In this document: piece by piece, positions 6,921-16,524 of the stretch
Numbering within the stretch: the stretch's first letter is position 1
How the letters are laid out: every line of letters starts with the position of its first letter
Assembly (NCBI RefSeq): GCF_003143755.1
Contig: NZ_QFRI01000004.1
Location: 186,001-250,000, forward strand
Origin: Algibacter marinivivus
GTDB lineage: Bacteria; Bacteroidota; Bacteroidia; Flavobacteriales; Flavobacteriaceae
Reading direction: 5' to 3'
DNA length: 64,000 bases
Translations under genes and position numbers: made by a program
The notes under the pieces: generated by a model
Told to the model about the DNA's origin: nothing
Seen by the model: only the letters and a program-made list of their open reading frames with translations
Databases searched by the model: none

Positions 6921-9900
6921 TTAATCTAAAATAGGTGGTACTCCTGCCTTTAATAATTTATCTTCAATTTCGGGAACATCTTCATTGATGAATTTAGAAA
7001 GACGTGGTTGAATTCTATTAAAAAGCATCTTTGCTTTATCTAGACTTTGCATCTGTGTTTTGGTAGGTCCATATGTGGTACTGAATCCGCGGATAGCAAC
7101 AGACAATCTAGAAGAGATAGACTTTAATTCTTTTTCTCTAATTTCTTTTTTTGAAGCATTACCATATAGTTGTTGTTTTAGGTAGAGCATTTCTTTTTTT
7201 AATCTATTTATTTCGTTTTCTATAGATCCTGGATTAGCCTTAGCATAAACAGCTGCTTTACTATAAGCTTCAAGTTTTTTGTTAGCATTATTATAATCGC
7301 TTATGGTTGCTTCAAATTTTGTTTTAAACGCTTTAAAGCGCTCTATATAACTTTCAACATCATCAATTACAGGATTAACCAATACATTTTCCCTGATTCT
7401 TTCTACTTCAAAAGTTTGAGGTTCGTATAAAGACTTAACAATTCCATTTATTTTTGAGAACATAGAGACTTCGTACATACCTTCTTCTGCGTATAAGTTG
7501 TAATAGTAATTAGAAGGATTAGTATTAATTTGTTCCAATTTTAGAGAGGTTCTATTGGGGATTTTTAAATTCCAAGCAATACGGTTGAAGCCTTTTTTGT
7601 AAGGCGCATTTATTCTTGTCATGAAATTACCATCACTATCCTTAATTACTAAAATTATTGAAGCGCCTTCCTCATTCTTTTCTTTGTCTAGGGTATTCCA
7701 ACCTGGAAAAACTATATTTTTATCTTCCTTCTTCAATTGTTTTTCAGTTTTTTTACGTTTCGCTTTTAAACTTTCAAAGTTTTCAGGAATGTAATAAGTA
7801 AAAATAGCACCATAGTCAGGATTTTTGGCTGTAAAATAAGATGCTCCTTGACTTGAAGTTCCTCCGCTTATCGGTTTATATTGTAGTGCTTTTTTTGGTT
7901 TAAATAAAGTTGGATTAGCAAGTGTATTAGGTGTTACATTTCTTAACGGACTATAATCATCTAAAATATAAAACCCTCGACCAAAAGAAGCTACTACCAA
8001 ATCGTTTTCACGTTTTTGAATAGCTAAATCTCTAAACGAAATAGTTGGTAATCCTTCAGAAAATTTAATCCATTTATCTCCTTGATTAAGAGTAATGTAA
8101 ATTCCATATTCAGTGGCTAAAAACATTAAATTAGGATCTATATGATCTTGTACAATACGCCAAATAAGTGTGTTTTTTGGAATGCCATTGGTTATAGATT
8201 TCCAAGTTTTTCCACCATTAGTACTTTTTGATAAATAAGGCTTGTAATCTCCAAATTTATGATTATCTAAAGCAACATATACTGTATTTGCATCATGTAA
8301 GTCTGCTTTTATATCATTAACAAAAGCTGAAGATGGAACATTAGGTAATTCGCTAACTAACTTTTTCGTCCAAGAAGTTCCTCCGTTTTTTGTGTATTGA
8401 ATAATACCATCATCGGTACCAGCATACAACACATTTTCATCAAGAGGTGATTCTGAAAGAGACGTAATTGTATTGTAGGTAGACATCGCATACACATCCC
8501 AAACAGCATCCCAACTTTGTTGTTTTCCCATTATAGGTAAAGTTAAACGCTCTTCATTCTTTGTTAAATCTTCAGAAATGGTTGTCCAGCTATCTCCTCT
8601 ATCATCAGATTTCCAAACGCGTTGCGTCCCGAAATAAATACGTTTCGGGTTATGATTACTAACTAGAATAGGAGAGTCCCAATTGTTACGTTCATAGGGT
8701 TCATCAATACCTTCTTGGGGTCTAATAGAAACGGCTTCACCAGTTGTTCTGTCAACCCTATTTATGTTACCTTGTTGAGATTGTGCATAAACAATGTTTG
8801 GGTTCCCAGGCTCTGTAGCTGGTTGATGCCCATCACCACCTAAAAGTACAAACCAATCAGAGTTTACAATACCATTGGTTCTAAAAGTTCTTGATGGACC
8901 ACCCTGCGAGTTGTTATCTTGTGTTCCTCCATAGATGTTATAAAAAGGTTCAGCATCATCAACAGCTAACTTATAAAACTGTGTTATTGGTAAATTATTT
9001 ATAAATTTCCAATTTTCCGAGTTATCAAAAGACTCATAAACACCACCATCAGTACCGATTAATAAATAGTTTGGGTCATTAGGTTTAAAGGTTAAGCTAT
9101 GGTCATCACCATGTTTGTTTTTCTTTTTCATGGTTTTAAAGGTTTTACCTCCATCCTCAGAATATAGTGTACTATTATTCATTAAATAAAGTTTATCAAA
9201 AACATGAGGAGAAGCAATAAGCTCTTGATAATAATGCGGACCCGTCCCTCCTGAAACCGTATTAGACATTTTTGTCCAACTAGCACCTTTATTACTTGAC
9301 CTGTAAATACCTCCGGTACGTCTTTCTAGTTCTATAGCTGCATATATAACATCTGGATTTATAGGAGAAATTGCTAAACCAATTTTACCCATATCACTTT
9401 TCGGAAGTCCAGTTTTTAATTTTTGCCAAGTTTCACCGCTATCCGTACTTTTATAAATGGCAGTTCCTGGGCCTCCACCCATATAAGCTGCTACATTTCT
9501 ATGTCGTTGCCATGTTGCAGCATAAAGTGTTTTTTCATCTCTAGGATCTATAATAATATCGGTAACACCTGTCCATTCATTATCGCTTAAAACAAGTTTC
9601 CAAGTGTTGCCACCATCTAGAGTTTTATAAAGCCCACGTTCTCCGCCAGAACTCCATAAAGGCCCCTGTACAGCAACCCAAATCTCGTTGGAGTTTTTTG
9701 GATTTACAATAATTTTAGAAATATGTTCAGAATTCTTCAATCCTTTGTTTTTCCATGTTTTACCTCCATCATAACTAGCATAGATACCATGCCCAATACC
9801 TACATGTCTTCCTCCAACATTTTCACCAGTTCCTACCCAAACTGTATTTGAGTTATTTGGATCTAACGTCAAGCATCCTGTTGAATAAAATGGTTGTTTG

Positions 9901-10163
9901 TCTGTTAATGGTGTCCATGTAGTGCCTGAGTTTACTGTTTTCCAAACACCGCCAGAGCCAACAGCAACATACCAAGTGTTTTGATTATTTGGGTCTATGG
10001 CAATATCAGCAATTCGTCCAGACATAAATGCAGGACCAATACTTCTAAATTTTAATCCAGATAAGGTAGAGTCTTTTTCTTTGGATAACTTTTCCTGAGC
10101 ATTAACACCAAAAAAAAGTGCAAAAAGAAAGAATATAATTAAGGTGATTTTTGAATTAGTCAT
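6921..10163 (-). CDS. exported VPS10/sortilin-like BNR-repeat propeller protein
   Basis: This 1080-residue protein begins with a Sec signal (MTNSKITLIIFFLFALFFGVNAQ). It then carries many Asp-box (BNR) repeats of the form SxDxGxTW, for example SYDGGKTW, STDSGETW, SDDRGDSW and STNGGKTW. These build one or two beta-propellers like the sortilin/VPS10 and glycosidase-like families. The last 250 residues lack the repeat and include a lysine-rich coiled segment. Relatives are common as exported proteins of Bacteroidota, but no catalytic activity is established from sequence. It is transcribed alone and ends at a bidirectional terminator. No C-terminal type IX sorting domain is obvious. Confidence 0.85.
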   Translation of the reverse strand: MTNSKITLIIFFLFALFFGVNAQEKLSKEKDSTLSGLKFRSIGPAFMSGRIADIAIDPNNQNTWYVAVGSGGVWKTVNSGTTWTPLTDKQPFYSTGCLTLDPNNSNTVWVGTGENVGGRHVGIGHGIYASYDGGKTWKNKGLKNSEHISKIIVNPKNSNEIWVAVQGPLWSSGGERGLYKTLDGGNTWKLVLSDNEWTGVTDIIIDPRDEKTLYAATWQRHRNVAAYMGGGPGTAIYKSTDSGETWQKLKTGLPKSDMGKIGLAISPINPDVIYAAIELERRTGGIYRSSNKGASWTKMSNTVSGGTGPHYYQELIASPHVFDKLYLMNNSTLYSEDGGKTFKTMKKKNKHGDDHSLTFKPNDPNYLLIGTDGGVYESFDNSENWKFINNLPITQFYKLAVDDAEPFYNIYGGTQDNNSQGGPSRTFRTNGIVNSDWFVLLGGDGHQPATEPGNPNIVYAQSQQGNINRVDRTTGEAVSIRPQEGIDEPYERNNWDSPILVSNHNPKRIYFGTQRVWKSDDRGDSWTTISEDLTKNEERLTLPIMGKQQSWDAVWDVYAMSTYNTITSLSESPLDENVLYAGTDDGIIQYTKNGGTSWTKKLVSELPNVPSSAFVNDIKADLHDANTVYVALDNHKFGDYKPYLSKSTNGGKTWKSITNGIPKNTLIWRIVQDHIDPNLMFLATEYGIYITLNQGDKWIKFSEGLPTISFRDLAIQKRENDLVVASFGRGFYILDDYSPLRNVTPNTLANPTLFKPKKALQYKPISGGTSSQGASYFTAKNPDYGAIFTYYIPENFESLKAKRKKTEKQLKKEDKNIVFPGWNTLDKEKNEEGASIILVIKDSDGNFMTRINAPYKKGFNRIAWNLKIPNRTSLKLEQINTNPSNYYYNLYAEEGMYEVSMFSKINGIVKSLYEPQTFEVERIRENVLVNPVIDDVESYIERFKAFKTKFEATISDYNNANKKLEAYSKAAVYAKANPGSIENEINRLKKEMLYLKQQLYGNASKKEIREKELKSISSRLSVAIRGFSTTYGPTKTQMQSLDKAKMLFNRIQPRLSKFINEDVPEIEDKLLKAGVPPILD

Positions 10164-10241
10164 AACAGTTTTTTATCAAATTTAGCTATTACATTTAAAG
10201 ATATTAGAGTTTTTAATAAAAATTAGCATTTCTAAAATAAG

Positions 10242-10278
10242 AAAACCCATTAACTCAAATAATGAGTTAATGGGTTTT
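10242..10278 (-). terminator. terminator of ssrA
   Basis: AAAACCCATTAACTCA and TGAGTTAATGGGTTTT form a perfect 16-bp stem with a 5-base loop, starting one base beyond the tmRNA 3' CCA. On the minus strand the stem ends in a T run. Confidence 0.9.
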
Positions 10279-10673
10279 TGGTGGAGTCGGAGAGAATCGA
10301 ACTCTCGTCCAAACAAGTAACCAAAGAGCTTTCTACACGTTTATTCTATTCTTGGGTTTTCGATTATAAGCTGGTTACAGACAACCTACTTACAACTTAG
10401 CTTCTTTAGTTTCAAAAGGGCATCAAAGCGTTACCCAATCTATATTGACATTTACGATGCCTCAAAATGGAACGCCGTCAATCAAGGCTTTCCGGAGACA
10501 TAAAGCTTGTACACCTTGTGTACCTAGGCTAATTCTACTATAATTCGAATTATGCAGCTAAAGCGTAGTTATTCTCGCCGTTTAAAATTTGGTCTAGCCT
10601 TTAACGTGTTTCAATGCCATTACACGACGTGCTTACCGTTCAATTAATCTCGCTGTCAAAACCAGTCGACCCC
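10279..10673 (-). ncRNA. ssrA: transfer-messenger RNA (tmRNA)
   Basis: The 5' end GGGGTCGACTGGTTTTGACA and 3' end CGAGAGTTCGATTCTCTCCG followed by ACTCCACCA form the tRNA-like acceptor (GGGGTCG with CGACTCC) and a T-arm with TTCGATT. The mature molecule is about 395 bases with an encoded CCA. Together with SmpB it frees ribosomes stalled on broken messages and adds a degradation tag. The tag frame (10550-10579) gives GENNYALAA, the form typical of Flavobacteriia. A strong terminator follows immediately, and a dispersed repeat lies 23 bases before the 5' end. Confidence 0.97.
10550..10579 (-). other. tmRNA proteolysis-tag reading frame
   Basis: Codons GGC GAG AAT AAC TAC GCT TTA GCT GCA TAA encode GENNYALAA and stop. 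Together with the alanine charged on tmRNA the full tag is AGENNYALAA, ending in the ALAA signal read by ClpXP-type proteases. Confidence 0.93.
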
Positions 10674-10695
10674 AATATTAATGAAATAGTATTTT

Positions 10696-10780
10696 GGGCG
10701 TTACCCTATCGGGTCAGGCTTTCCGCTATATCTTTTTTGCTTTTAATGGCAAAAAAGGATGTCACTTCAATCCTTAACGC
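10696..10780. repeat. dispersed cloverleaf-like repeat, copy A
   Basis: The element begins GGCGTTACCC and ends AATCCTTAACGC, so its ends (GCGTTA/TAACGC) are inverted repeats. Inside are a small ACCC/GGGT hairpin, a longer ATCTTTTTTGC/GCAAAAAAGGAT hairpin and a GGAT/ATCC hairpin. A second copy with the same ends and architecture is at 53188-53338. It is intergenic, between ssrA and the next gene. Nature unknown: a MITE-like mobile element or a structured RNA are both possible. Confidence 0.75.
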
Positions 10781-10786
10781 GGGCAG

Positions 10787-10794
10787 CAAAGTTA
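10787..10794 (-). promoter_or_regulatory. candidate -7 element for ssrA
   Basis: TAACTTTG on the minus strand matches TAnnTTTG. If used, the repeat at 10696-10780 would be transcribed as the leader of pre-tmRNA and removed by 5' processing. The best -33 TTTG is 23 bases upstream, slightly too far, so this is tentative. Confidence 0.3.
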
Positions 10795-10883
10795 TCAAAA
10801 AAGTTTGTATAAGCTTTCAAATCCCGTTACATTAGTTCAAAATTTGTACCAAATAATTTTTGTGTCAGTTTAAAATAAATCAC

Positions 10884-12089
10884 ATGAAGTTTGCCATAAT
10901 TAAAGAACGTAAAAATCCACCAGACCGTCGTGTGGTATTTTCACCATTAAAATTAGCCGAAGCTAAAAAACAATTTCCTGAAGCTGTCTTTAAAGTAGAA
11001 TCGTCAGATATCAGAGTATTTCCAGATACTGAATATAAAAATGCAGGTTTTGAAGTAGCACAAGATGTCTCAGATTGTGATGTCATGATAGGTGTCAAAG
11101 AAGTGCCAATAGAATCACTCATACCAAACAAAAAATACTTCTTCTTTTCACACACCATAAAAAAGCAGCCTTATAACAGAAAGTTACTAAAAGCCATTTT
11201 AGAAAAAAACATTGAACTCTATGATCACGAAACTATTGTAGGGCCCAAAGGATTCCGATTAATAGGTTTCGGTCGTTATGCTGGTATAGTTGGCGCATAT
11301 AATGGTTTTAGAGCTTGGGGATTAAAATATAATTCTTGGAATTTACCAAAAGCAGGTCCTTTGCCAAACCAAGCCGCTTTAATAAAAGAACTCAATGCTA
11401 TTAAAATACCAAATATAAAAATATTACTTACTGGCAGTGGTAAAGTAGCAAAGGGCTCTCAAGAAATGTTGGATGCTATGCACATTAAATCTGTATCAGT
11501 AGATGACTATCTTAATGAAGAATATAATGAACCTGTGTATTGTAAAATTGATGTATTAGATTATAATAAACGAAAAGACGGACGTGTATTAAACAATACG
11601 GATTTGTATAAAAACCCAGAAAATTACGAATCAGACTTTATGCGTTTCGCTAAAGTCACAGATTATTATATTGCAGGACATTTTTATGGTGATGGTGCAC
11701 CATTTCTATACACTAGAGCTGATGTAAAATCACGAAATTTTAACATTAAAGTAGTGGCAGATGTAAGTTGCGATGTAGATGGGCCAGTAGCAACAACATT
11801 AAGAGCTTCAACCATTGCTGATCCTATTTATGGATATAACCCACAAACTGAAACAGAAATAGATTTTAAAGATGATAAAGCAATAACTGTTATGGCTGTA
11901 GATAATCTCCCATGTGAGCTTCCACAAGATGCTAGTGAAGGTTTTGGAGATATGTTTTTAAAACACGTTATCCCCGCTTTTTTTAATAATGATAAAGATG
12001 GTATTTTAAACGGAGCTCAAATCACCAAAAAAGGAAAATTAACAGAGCGTTTTAGTTATTTACAGGATTATGTTGATGGGAAAGAATAA
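10884..12089 (+). CDS. AlaDH/PNT-fold NAD(P)-dependent dehydrogenase (saccharopine/alanine dehydrogenase-like)
   Basis: The start is taken as the ATG at 10884, giving 401 residues (MKFAIIKERKNPPDRRVVFS); the frame is open a little upstream. The N-terminal half matches the alanine dehydrogenase / transhydrogenase N domain, with substrate-site residues around KERKNPPDRRVVF and FFSHTIKKQPYNRKLL. The central Rossmann fold reads LLTGSGKVAKGSQEML. VVADVSCDVDGPVATTLR is typical of lysine-forming saccharopine dehydrogenase (LYS1) relatives. It likely performs reversible NAD-linked oxidative deamination of an amino acid or amino-dicarboxylate, but the substrate cannot be set from sequence. It has no operon partner. 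Confidence 0.75.
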   Translation: MKFAIIKERKNPPDRRVVFSPLKLAEAKKQFPEAVFKVESSDIRVFPDTEYKNAGFEVAQDVSDCDVMIGVKEVPIESLIPNKKYFFFSHTIKKQPYNRKLLKAILEKNIELYDHETIVGPKGFRLIGFGRYAGIVGAYNGFRAWGLKYNSWNLPKAGPLPNQAALIKELNAIKIPNIKILLTGSGKVAKGSQEMLDAMHIKSVSVDDYLNEEYNEPVYCKIDVLDYNKRKDGRVLNNTDLYKNPENYESDFMRFAKVTDYYIAGHFYGDGAPFLYTRADVKSRNFNIKVVADVSCDVDGPVATTLRASTIADPIYGYNPQTETEIDFKDDKAITVMAVDNLPCELPQDASEGFGDMFLKHVIPAFFNNDKDGILNGAQITKKGKLTERFSYLQDYVDGKE

Positions 12090-12354
12090 TGTTTTTGTTT
12101 ATTAAAACAATCAATGATTATTGTTACTATTTTAAAAAAAATATAAAAATAATATTCATTTGCTTTACTTGGAAATGTTAGTCATGATTCTATTTTTATA
12201 CTATTAACCTTCACTTATTAAAAAGAACAAATTTTATCGAATATATGTGCTTTTTAAACTTAGTTTTTTTGGTGTGAAAGTCAATTCTACTTACTTTAGG
12301 CCCATAAGGTTTTACTATACAAAACTTTGGTGTATAATATTATAAATTTAGTTG

Positions 12355-14784
12355 ATGCTATCCTTCACTAAAGGACATATAATCATATTAGTGCTTTTTT
12401 TGACATTGTTTGATGTTGCAAATAGTCAAACCCCGCTTTATTCTGGTGTAATGGTAAGTGAAGTTGGAGCTGTTAATAATATTGGTAATGCTAATACTAG
12501 CAGAAATGTATATGTTAGTAATGATGGAATCATTTATGTAGTTTATACAGGTTCAAATGGAATTAAAGTAAGTAGAAGTATAAATAGAGGACAAAGTTTT
12601 TTAGCCCCCGTAACTGTTAGTGTATTTGATGCTGAACCTGAAATTGTTGTAAATGATGCAGGTATTGTTTTTGTATCGTGGGTAGAGTCTGGAAATATAC
12701 TCTTTTCAAGAAGTATTGATCAAGGTAATACATTTAGTTCTCCAGTAATTATTGGTCCTGGTTCTTTCTCTGTTCATTTATCTGTTTTTGGTAATAATGT
12801 TTATGCTACAGACAAGTTTGGTCGGGAAATATATTCAAATGTAAATAACGGTCTAGGTATATTTAACAGAGTTACACTTACAAGACGTGTTTTTGCAGAT
12901 GTGAGAACAGACCAAAATGGTATATTGTATGTGCCTTCAGATAACCCTAGATTATATCTTTCTGAAAGTACTGATGAAGGACAAAGTTTTTCATCTATAA
13001 CGTTGTCTCCACAGGGTACTGTTTTTTTCTCAAGTTATGCTTTAAGTGATGGTCCTTGTGGCACATTTATATTTGCTGGAGGCGGCGGAACAAATTCAAT
13101 TGTTGGATATAAAATTGATGTGTCTGACGGAACTAGTGCAGTTGTAAATTTAGGTGAAAATGCTAATTTTCAGGGACGTACTCTTTTTGCAGATAGTAGA
13201 GGTACTTTAATTGATGGTTATCAAAATACTATTGGTGAATTAGTTATGCAAGTTAGTAATGATCAAGGACAAAATTTTGATTCGCCTATAGTTATAGCCA
13301 CTGGAGATAGTCATAATATAACAATAAACCCATTTTATAATGATGTTGTTGTGGTCTATGAAGAAGGTGGGCAGGTATATGTGTCTATTTATGATAACTT
13401 ATTAAAAAGTGTTACAATATTAGAAGCTTCTTTGCCACCTGTAAGATGTACAGACAGAACATTTGATTTACACTATACACTTTCAGGAACTTTTGCTTCT
13501 AATACACTTTTTGAAGCTTACTTGAGTGATGCTTCAGGAAGTTTTGAAAATCAAACGTTAATAGGGTCAGTATTATCAAATTCTGATGGCGTAATTTCTT
13601 GTACTGTTCCAAATAATATTGTTGTAGGAAATGGGTATAGAATTCAAATTCAATCTTTAATAGATTGCACACAAAGTAATAGTGCCCCATTAGAAATAAT
13701 TAATCCACCATCAGCAACTGTATCTAGTATTTCTCCAATTTGTTTTGGTGAAGATGCGGTTTTTACAATTACTGGAACACCAAACAGCGAAGTGCATTAT
13801 AGTGGTGTGGTAAGTACATCTTCTAATCCTATTGTATTAGACTCAACTGGAGAAGCAATAATAACTGTGTCGAGTCCAACAATAAACCAAACTATTAACT
13901 TAGATTCTGTAAATGATTCTAGAGGTGGGTGTAGTACTGTGTTAAGTTCTACATCAGCTATTATTGTTAATCCACTTCCTATTTTGAGTTTAGATGAGCA
14001 GTATATAATATGTGTAAATGTAAATGGTACAGAAGTCTTGCCAACACCCATAATTGATACTTTTTTAGATTCAAGTAATTATAGTTTTGAATGGTTTTTA
14101 AATGAAAATGTATTACCACTATTTAATAATCAATCTGCTATTACTCCAACTCAAGCAGGTATTTATAGAGTAGAAGTTACAGATAATACTACAGGGTGTA
14201 CAGCTATTAATAACGTTACAACTGTATATGAAAGTTCTCCACCTATTATTTCAGCAAATATTGTTACATCAGCTTTTGCAAAAAGACACATTATTGAAGT
14301 TGAAGCAAACAACAATATAAGTACCAACTCAATTTCGGAGTACGAATTTAGTATAAACAATGGCCCTTGGGAATTAGGAGATGGTTCTCCAGGAAGTAAT
14401 TATACTTTTACTTTTAATCAAGGTATTTTAATTGGTGTAAATACTATAAAAGTGAGAGACGTTATTGGTTGTGGTGAAGAAGAAATAGAGGTTATTGTGA
14501 TGGATTACCCACCTTTTTTTACTCCTAATAATGATGGTGCTTACGATACTTGGAATATAATAGCACCCAGAACCCCTATTAATTACTTAGCTACTGCTCA
14601 GATTTTTATTTATAACCGATACGGTAAACTTTTAAAACAACTAGATCCAAAAGGCTCTGGTTGGGATGGTATTTTTAATGGCCGATTATTACCAAATGAT
14701 GATTATTGGTTTGTTGTAAATTTTATTGATCCATTGGATAATCAATCTAGGCAATTCAAAGCACATTTCGCATTGAAAAGGTAA
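12355..14784 (+). CDS. type IX-secreted protein with gliding-motility-type C-terminal sorting domain
   Basis: The ATG at 12355 gives 809 residues. A signal peptide (about residues 1-24, ending VANSQ) is followed by a region rich in SRSxxxGxxF Asp-box-like repeats. After that come Ig/PKD-like stretches rich in Ser, Thr and Asn. The C-terminal about 85 residues (FFTPNNDGAYDTWNI, IFIYNRYGKLLKQL, GSGWDGIFNGRLLPNDDYWF) are a type B sorting domain of the type IX secretion system, also called the gliding motility-associated C-terminal domain. The protein is therefore carried across the outer membrane and released or attached. Its ligand is unknown. The gene stands alone. Confidence 0.88.
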   Translation: MLSFTKGHIIILVLFLTLFDVANSQTPLYSGVMVSEVGAVNNIGNANTSRNVYVSNDGIIYVVYTGSNGIKVSRSINRGQSFLAPVTVSVFDAEPEIVVNDAGIVFVSWVESGNILFSRSIDQGNTFSSPVIIGPGSFSVHLSVFGNNVYATDKFGREIYSNVNNGLGIFNRVTLTRRVFADVRTDQNGILYVPSDNPRLYLSESTDEGQSFSSITLSPQGTVFFSSYALSDGPCGTFIFAGGGGTNSIVGYKIDVSDGTSAVVNLGENANFQGRTLFADSRGTLIDGYQNTIGELVMQVSNDQGQNFDSPIVIATGDSHNITINPFYNDVVVVYEEGGQVYVSIYDNLLKSVTILEASLPPVRCTDRTFDLHYTLSGTFASNTLFEAYLSDASGSFENQTLIGSVLSNSDGVISCTVPNNIVVGNGYRIQIQSLIDCTQSNSAPLEIINPPSATVSSISPICFGEDAVFTITGTPNSEVHYSGVVSTSSNPIVLDSTGEAIITVSSPTINQTINLDSVNDSRGGCSTVLSSTSAIIVNPLPILSLDEQYIICVNVNGTEVLPTPIIDTFLDSSNYSFEWFLNENVLPLFNNQSAITPTQAGIYRVEVTDNTTGCTAINNVTTVYESSPPIISANIVTSAFAKRHIIEVEANNNISTNSISEYEFSINNGPWELGDGSPGSNYTFTFNQGILIGVNTIKVRDVIGCGEEEIEVIVMDYPPFFTPNNDGAYDTWNIIAPRTPINYLATAQIFIYNRYGKLLKQLDPKGSGWDGIFNGRLLPNDDYWFVVNFIDPLDNQSRQFKAHFALKR

Positions 14785-14793
14785 TAGGATTAT

Positions 14794-15447
14794 TTAATTT
14801 CTTAAAGTTGTAAATATCCAATTCCCCAACATTAAAAATAATCCAAACAGTATTGTAAATAACCAAGCTTCTTGATTTGCAAACGGTTTTATAACAATGT
14901 TTATAATATCTACAAACAAATATTTTGGATTACTTAAAATTCCCCAAGAGTTGTAACGCAAAAACCTACCCAGATACACACCAAACCCTGTTAAAAAGAG
15001 TATTGTGGTTATCAGGTAATTTACTTTCTTTTTACTTAGAAAAGTTTGTAAAATACTTTTCATGTCTATAATTGATAAATAAAACAGTAATAATCCATTT
15101 AGAGCAAAAGACATAACAACTAGAATGTCTAGCCACAACAAATGTGTTGGACTTATTTTTAAATGCAATAAATCTGTAATAATGTATGGTGCATTAGGTA
15201 AAAAAAGCAGCCAAACCCCAAAACAAAGTACTAACCACAATTTATTAAGCTTGGGGAGACTTACTAAATATGTGCTTATGGCAAAGGGAATGACTGCTAA
15301 AAACAAATTCCAGACTAGAAATAAGTAGAAGAAGTTGTGTGTTAACTTCATTCTAATCATTAATAAAATGATGCTAAATAGTATGGAAACACTAACTAAA
15401 GTGAATGTTTTGAATCGGGACAAAAAGAGCTTTTTTATGAAATCCAT
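14794..15447 (-). CDS. DUF1361 integral membrane protein
   Basis: This 217-residue polytopic membrane protein has about six membrane segments. It contains WLLFLPNAPYIITDLLHL and GVYLGRFLRYNSWGIL, the conserved stretches of DUF1361. Function is unknown across the family. It is the last gene of a seven-gene minus-strand run starting at 19429; its start overlaps the end of the DUF2809 gene by 13 bases, so translation is coupled. It converges on the type IX-secreted protein gene with a 9-base gap. Confidence 0.82.
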   Translation of the reverse strand: MDFIKKLFLSRFKTFTLVSVSILFSIILLMIRMKLTHNFFYLFLVWNLFLAVIPFAISTYLVSLPKLNKLWLVLCFGVWLLFLPNAPYIITDLLHLKISPTHLLWLDILVVMSFALNGLLLFYLSIIDMKSILQTFLSKKKVNYLITTILFLTGFGVYLGRFLRYNSWGILSNPKYLFVDIINIVIKPFANQEAWLFTILFGLFLMLGNWIFTTLRN

Positions 15448-15818
15448 AGTTTGTAAATTTTAAAGTCAATAGCTATTGTGGTAATAATACCAAGTGTGTA
15501 GGCAACTAAATCTGAAAACTCGAACGTGCTTCCTAAAATTACTTTTGCTAAATGATTGTTTTGTAAATTGAAGAATTCCAGATAGTTTGTGAGCTGTAAA
15601 AACTCTATGGTAAAGGCAATTGCTAAAACTGATATGGCAATTGTAAAATGGTGACCTTTAATGAAACTTTTAAAGAAACAATACAATAGAATGACACACA
15701 GAAAATCTCCAAATGTATGGCGGATAAAACCCGTTTTTAGGAATATGGCTATTAGTGCTTCTATTATTAGAAGCAAAACTGTTAAAATTAAATATGTTTT
15801 GTTTAAGTTGAATGTCAT
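15435..15818 (-). CDS. DUF2809 integral membrane protein
   Basis: The start is placed at the ATG 15816-15818, which overlaps the upstream stop in a TAATG arrangement. This gives 127 residues, MTFNLNKTYLILTVLLLIIE onwards. Four hydrophobic segments cover most of the protein. The RHTFGDFLCVILLYCFFKSF and FEFSDLVAYTLGI regions fit DUF2809. The family has no established function. The VanZ-like layout suggests a role in the cell envelope, but this is only inference. Confidence 0.78.
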   Translation of the reverse strand: MTFNLNKTYLILTVLLLIIEALIAIFLKTGFIRHTFGDFLCVILLYCFFKSFIKGHHFTIAISVLAIAFTIEFLQLTNYLEFFNLQNNHLAKVILGSTFEFSDLVAYTLGIITTIAIDFKIYKLWIS

Positions 15819-16522
15819 TATTTGTTCTTTATAAGACTTGGCTCTTTTAGTACAAGGCATTTGAAATAAACCTCACCAAAGGCTTTATTTTTTTTGTTAT
15901 AGCGATAATATGGATTAGTTAGTATGCTGAAATAACCTGTTAAAGTTTCACCTATTTGGGGTTTGTTTTCGAGAATCAATTTTTGATAAGCACCGTCAAT
16001 ATGAATTGACCTTTTAAAGATCGAATCTTCTTTCTTCAACTTTAAATTATCATCATCAGAATATTCGATAAAATAGTTTTTGAATTTGTCCTTGTATAAT
16101 TGACTGACAAGACCATAACCACCAAAAAATCTAATTGCGCTACCAATTGTTAAAGTGTCATTTTTTATAAAACATTTACAAGGTAAACTTATCCCTTTTT
16201 TTCTGTTTGGATTGAAATATATACGACTCCTATTATTTAAATACTCATGTCGTTTATATTTATTATTTATCTCAGATATATTGTATTTTTTTAATATTGA
16301 ATCAGGTAATTTACTTTTACTAGCATTAATTCTTTCTAAACTTTCCTGTTGAAGTTTCTTGTCATTAGATGTAATAACCTTAAATACTTTTTTATTAGGA
16401 ACCTTCCTATATATAACATTTTGATAATATTTTTTTTCGATTTTAGTTGAGTCTTGTGAGAAAAAACTTTGCGGATACAGAACTATGAAAAAGAGTGCTA
16501 ACAGATGCTTTATATTTTTCAT
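15818..16522 (-). CDS. exported protein of unknown function
   Basis: This 234-residue protein has an N-terminal signal (MKNIKHLLALFFIVLYPQSFFSQ) followed by a lysine- and asparagine-rich mature part with no recognised domain. CKCF near the middle and a Cys in FKCLVLK near the C-terminus may be structural. It begins two bases after the stop of the SanA-like gene and ends overlapping the DUF2809 start by one base, so it belongs to the operon. It is a likely periplasmic or outer-membrane-facing component of the envelope module. Confidence 0.65.
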   Translation of the reverse strand: MKNIKHLLALFFIVLYPQSFFSQDSTKIEKKYYQNVIYRKVPNKKVFKVITSNDKKLQQESLERINASKSKLPDSILKKYNISEINNKYKRHEYLNNRSRIYFNPNRKKGISLPCKCFIKNDTLTIGSAIRFFGGYGLVSQLYKDKFKNYFIEYSDDDNLKLKKEDSIFKRSIHIDGAYQKLILENKPQIGETLTGYFSILTNPYYRYNKKNKAFGEVYFKCLVLKEPSLIKNK

Positions 16523-16524
16523 TT

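Noticed and set aside
10614-10835. 73-codon plus-strand frame near ssrA
   Set aside because: It runs over the tmRNA 5' part and repeat copy A in antisense, with no protein features.
12090-12354. Search for RNA or gene in the 265-base gap before the type IX-secreted protein
   Set aside because: Only a weak AACAAT/ATTGTT foldback (12106-12125) and AT-rich sequence were seen, with no open frame or clear promoter.
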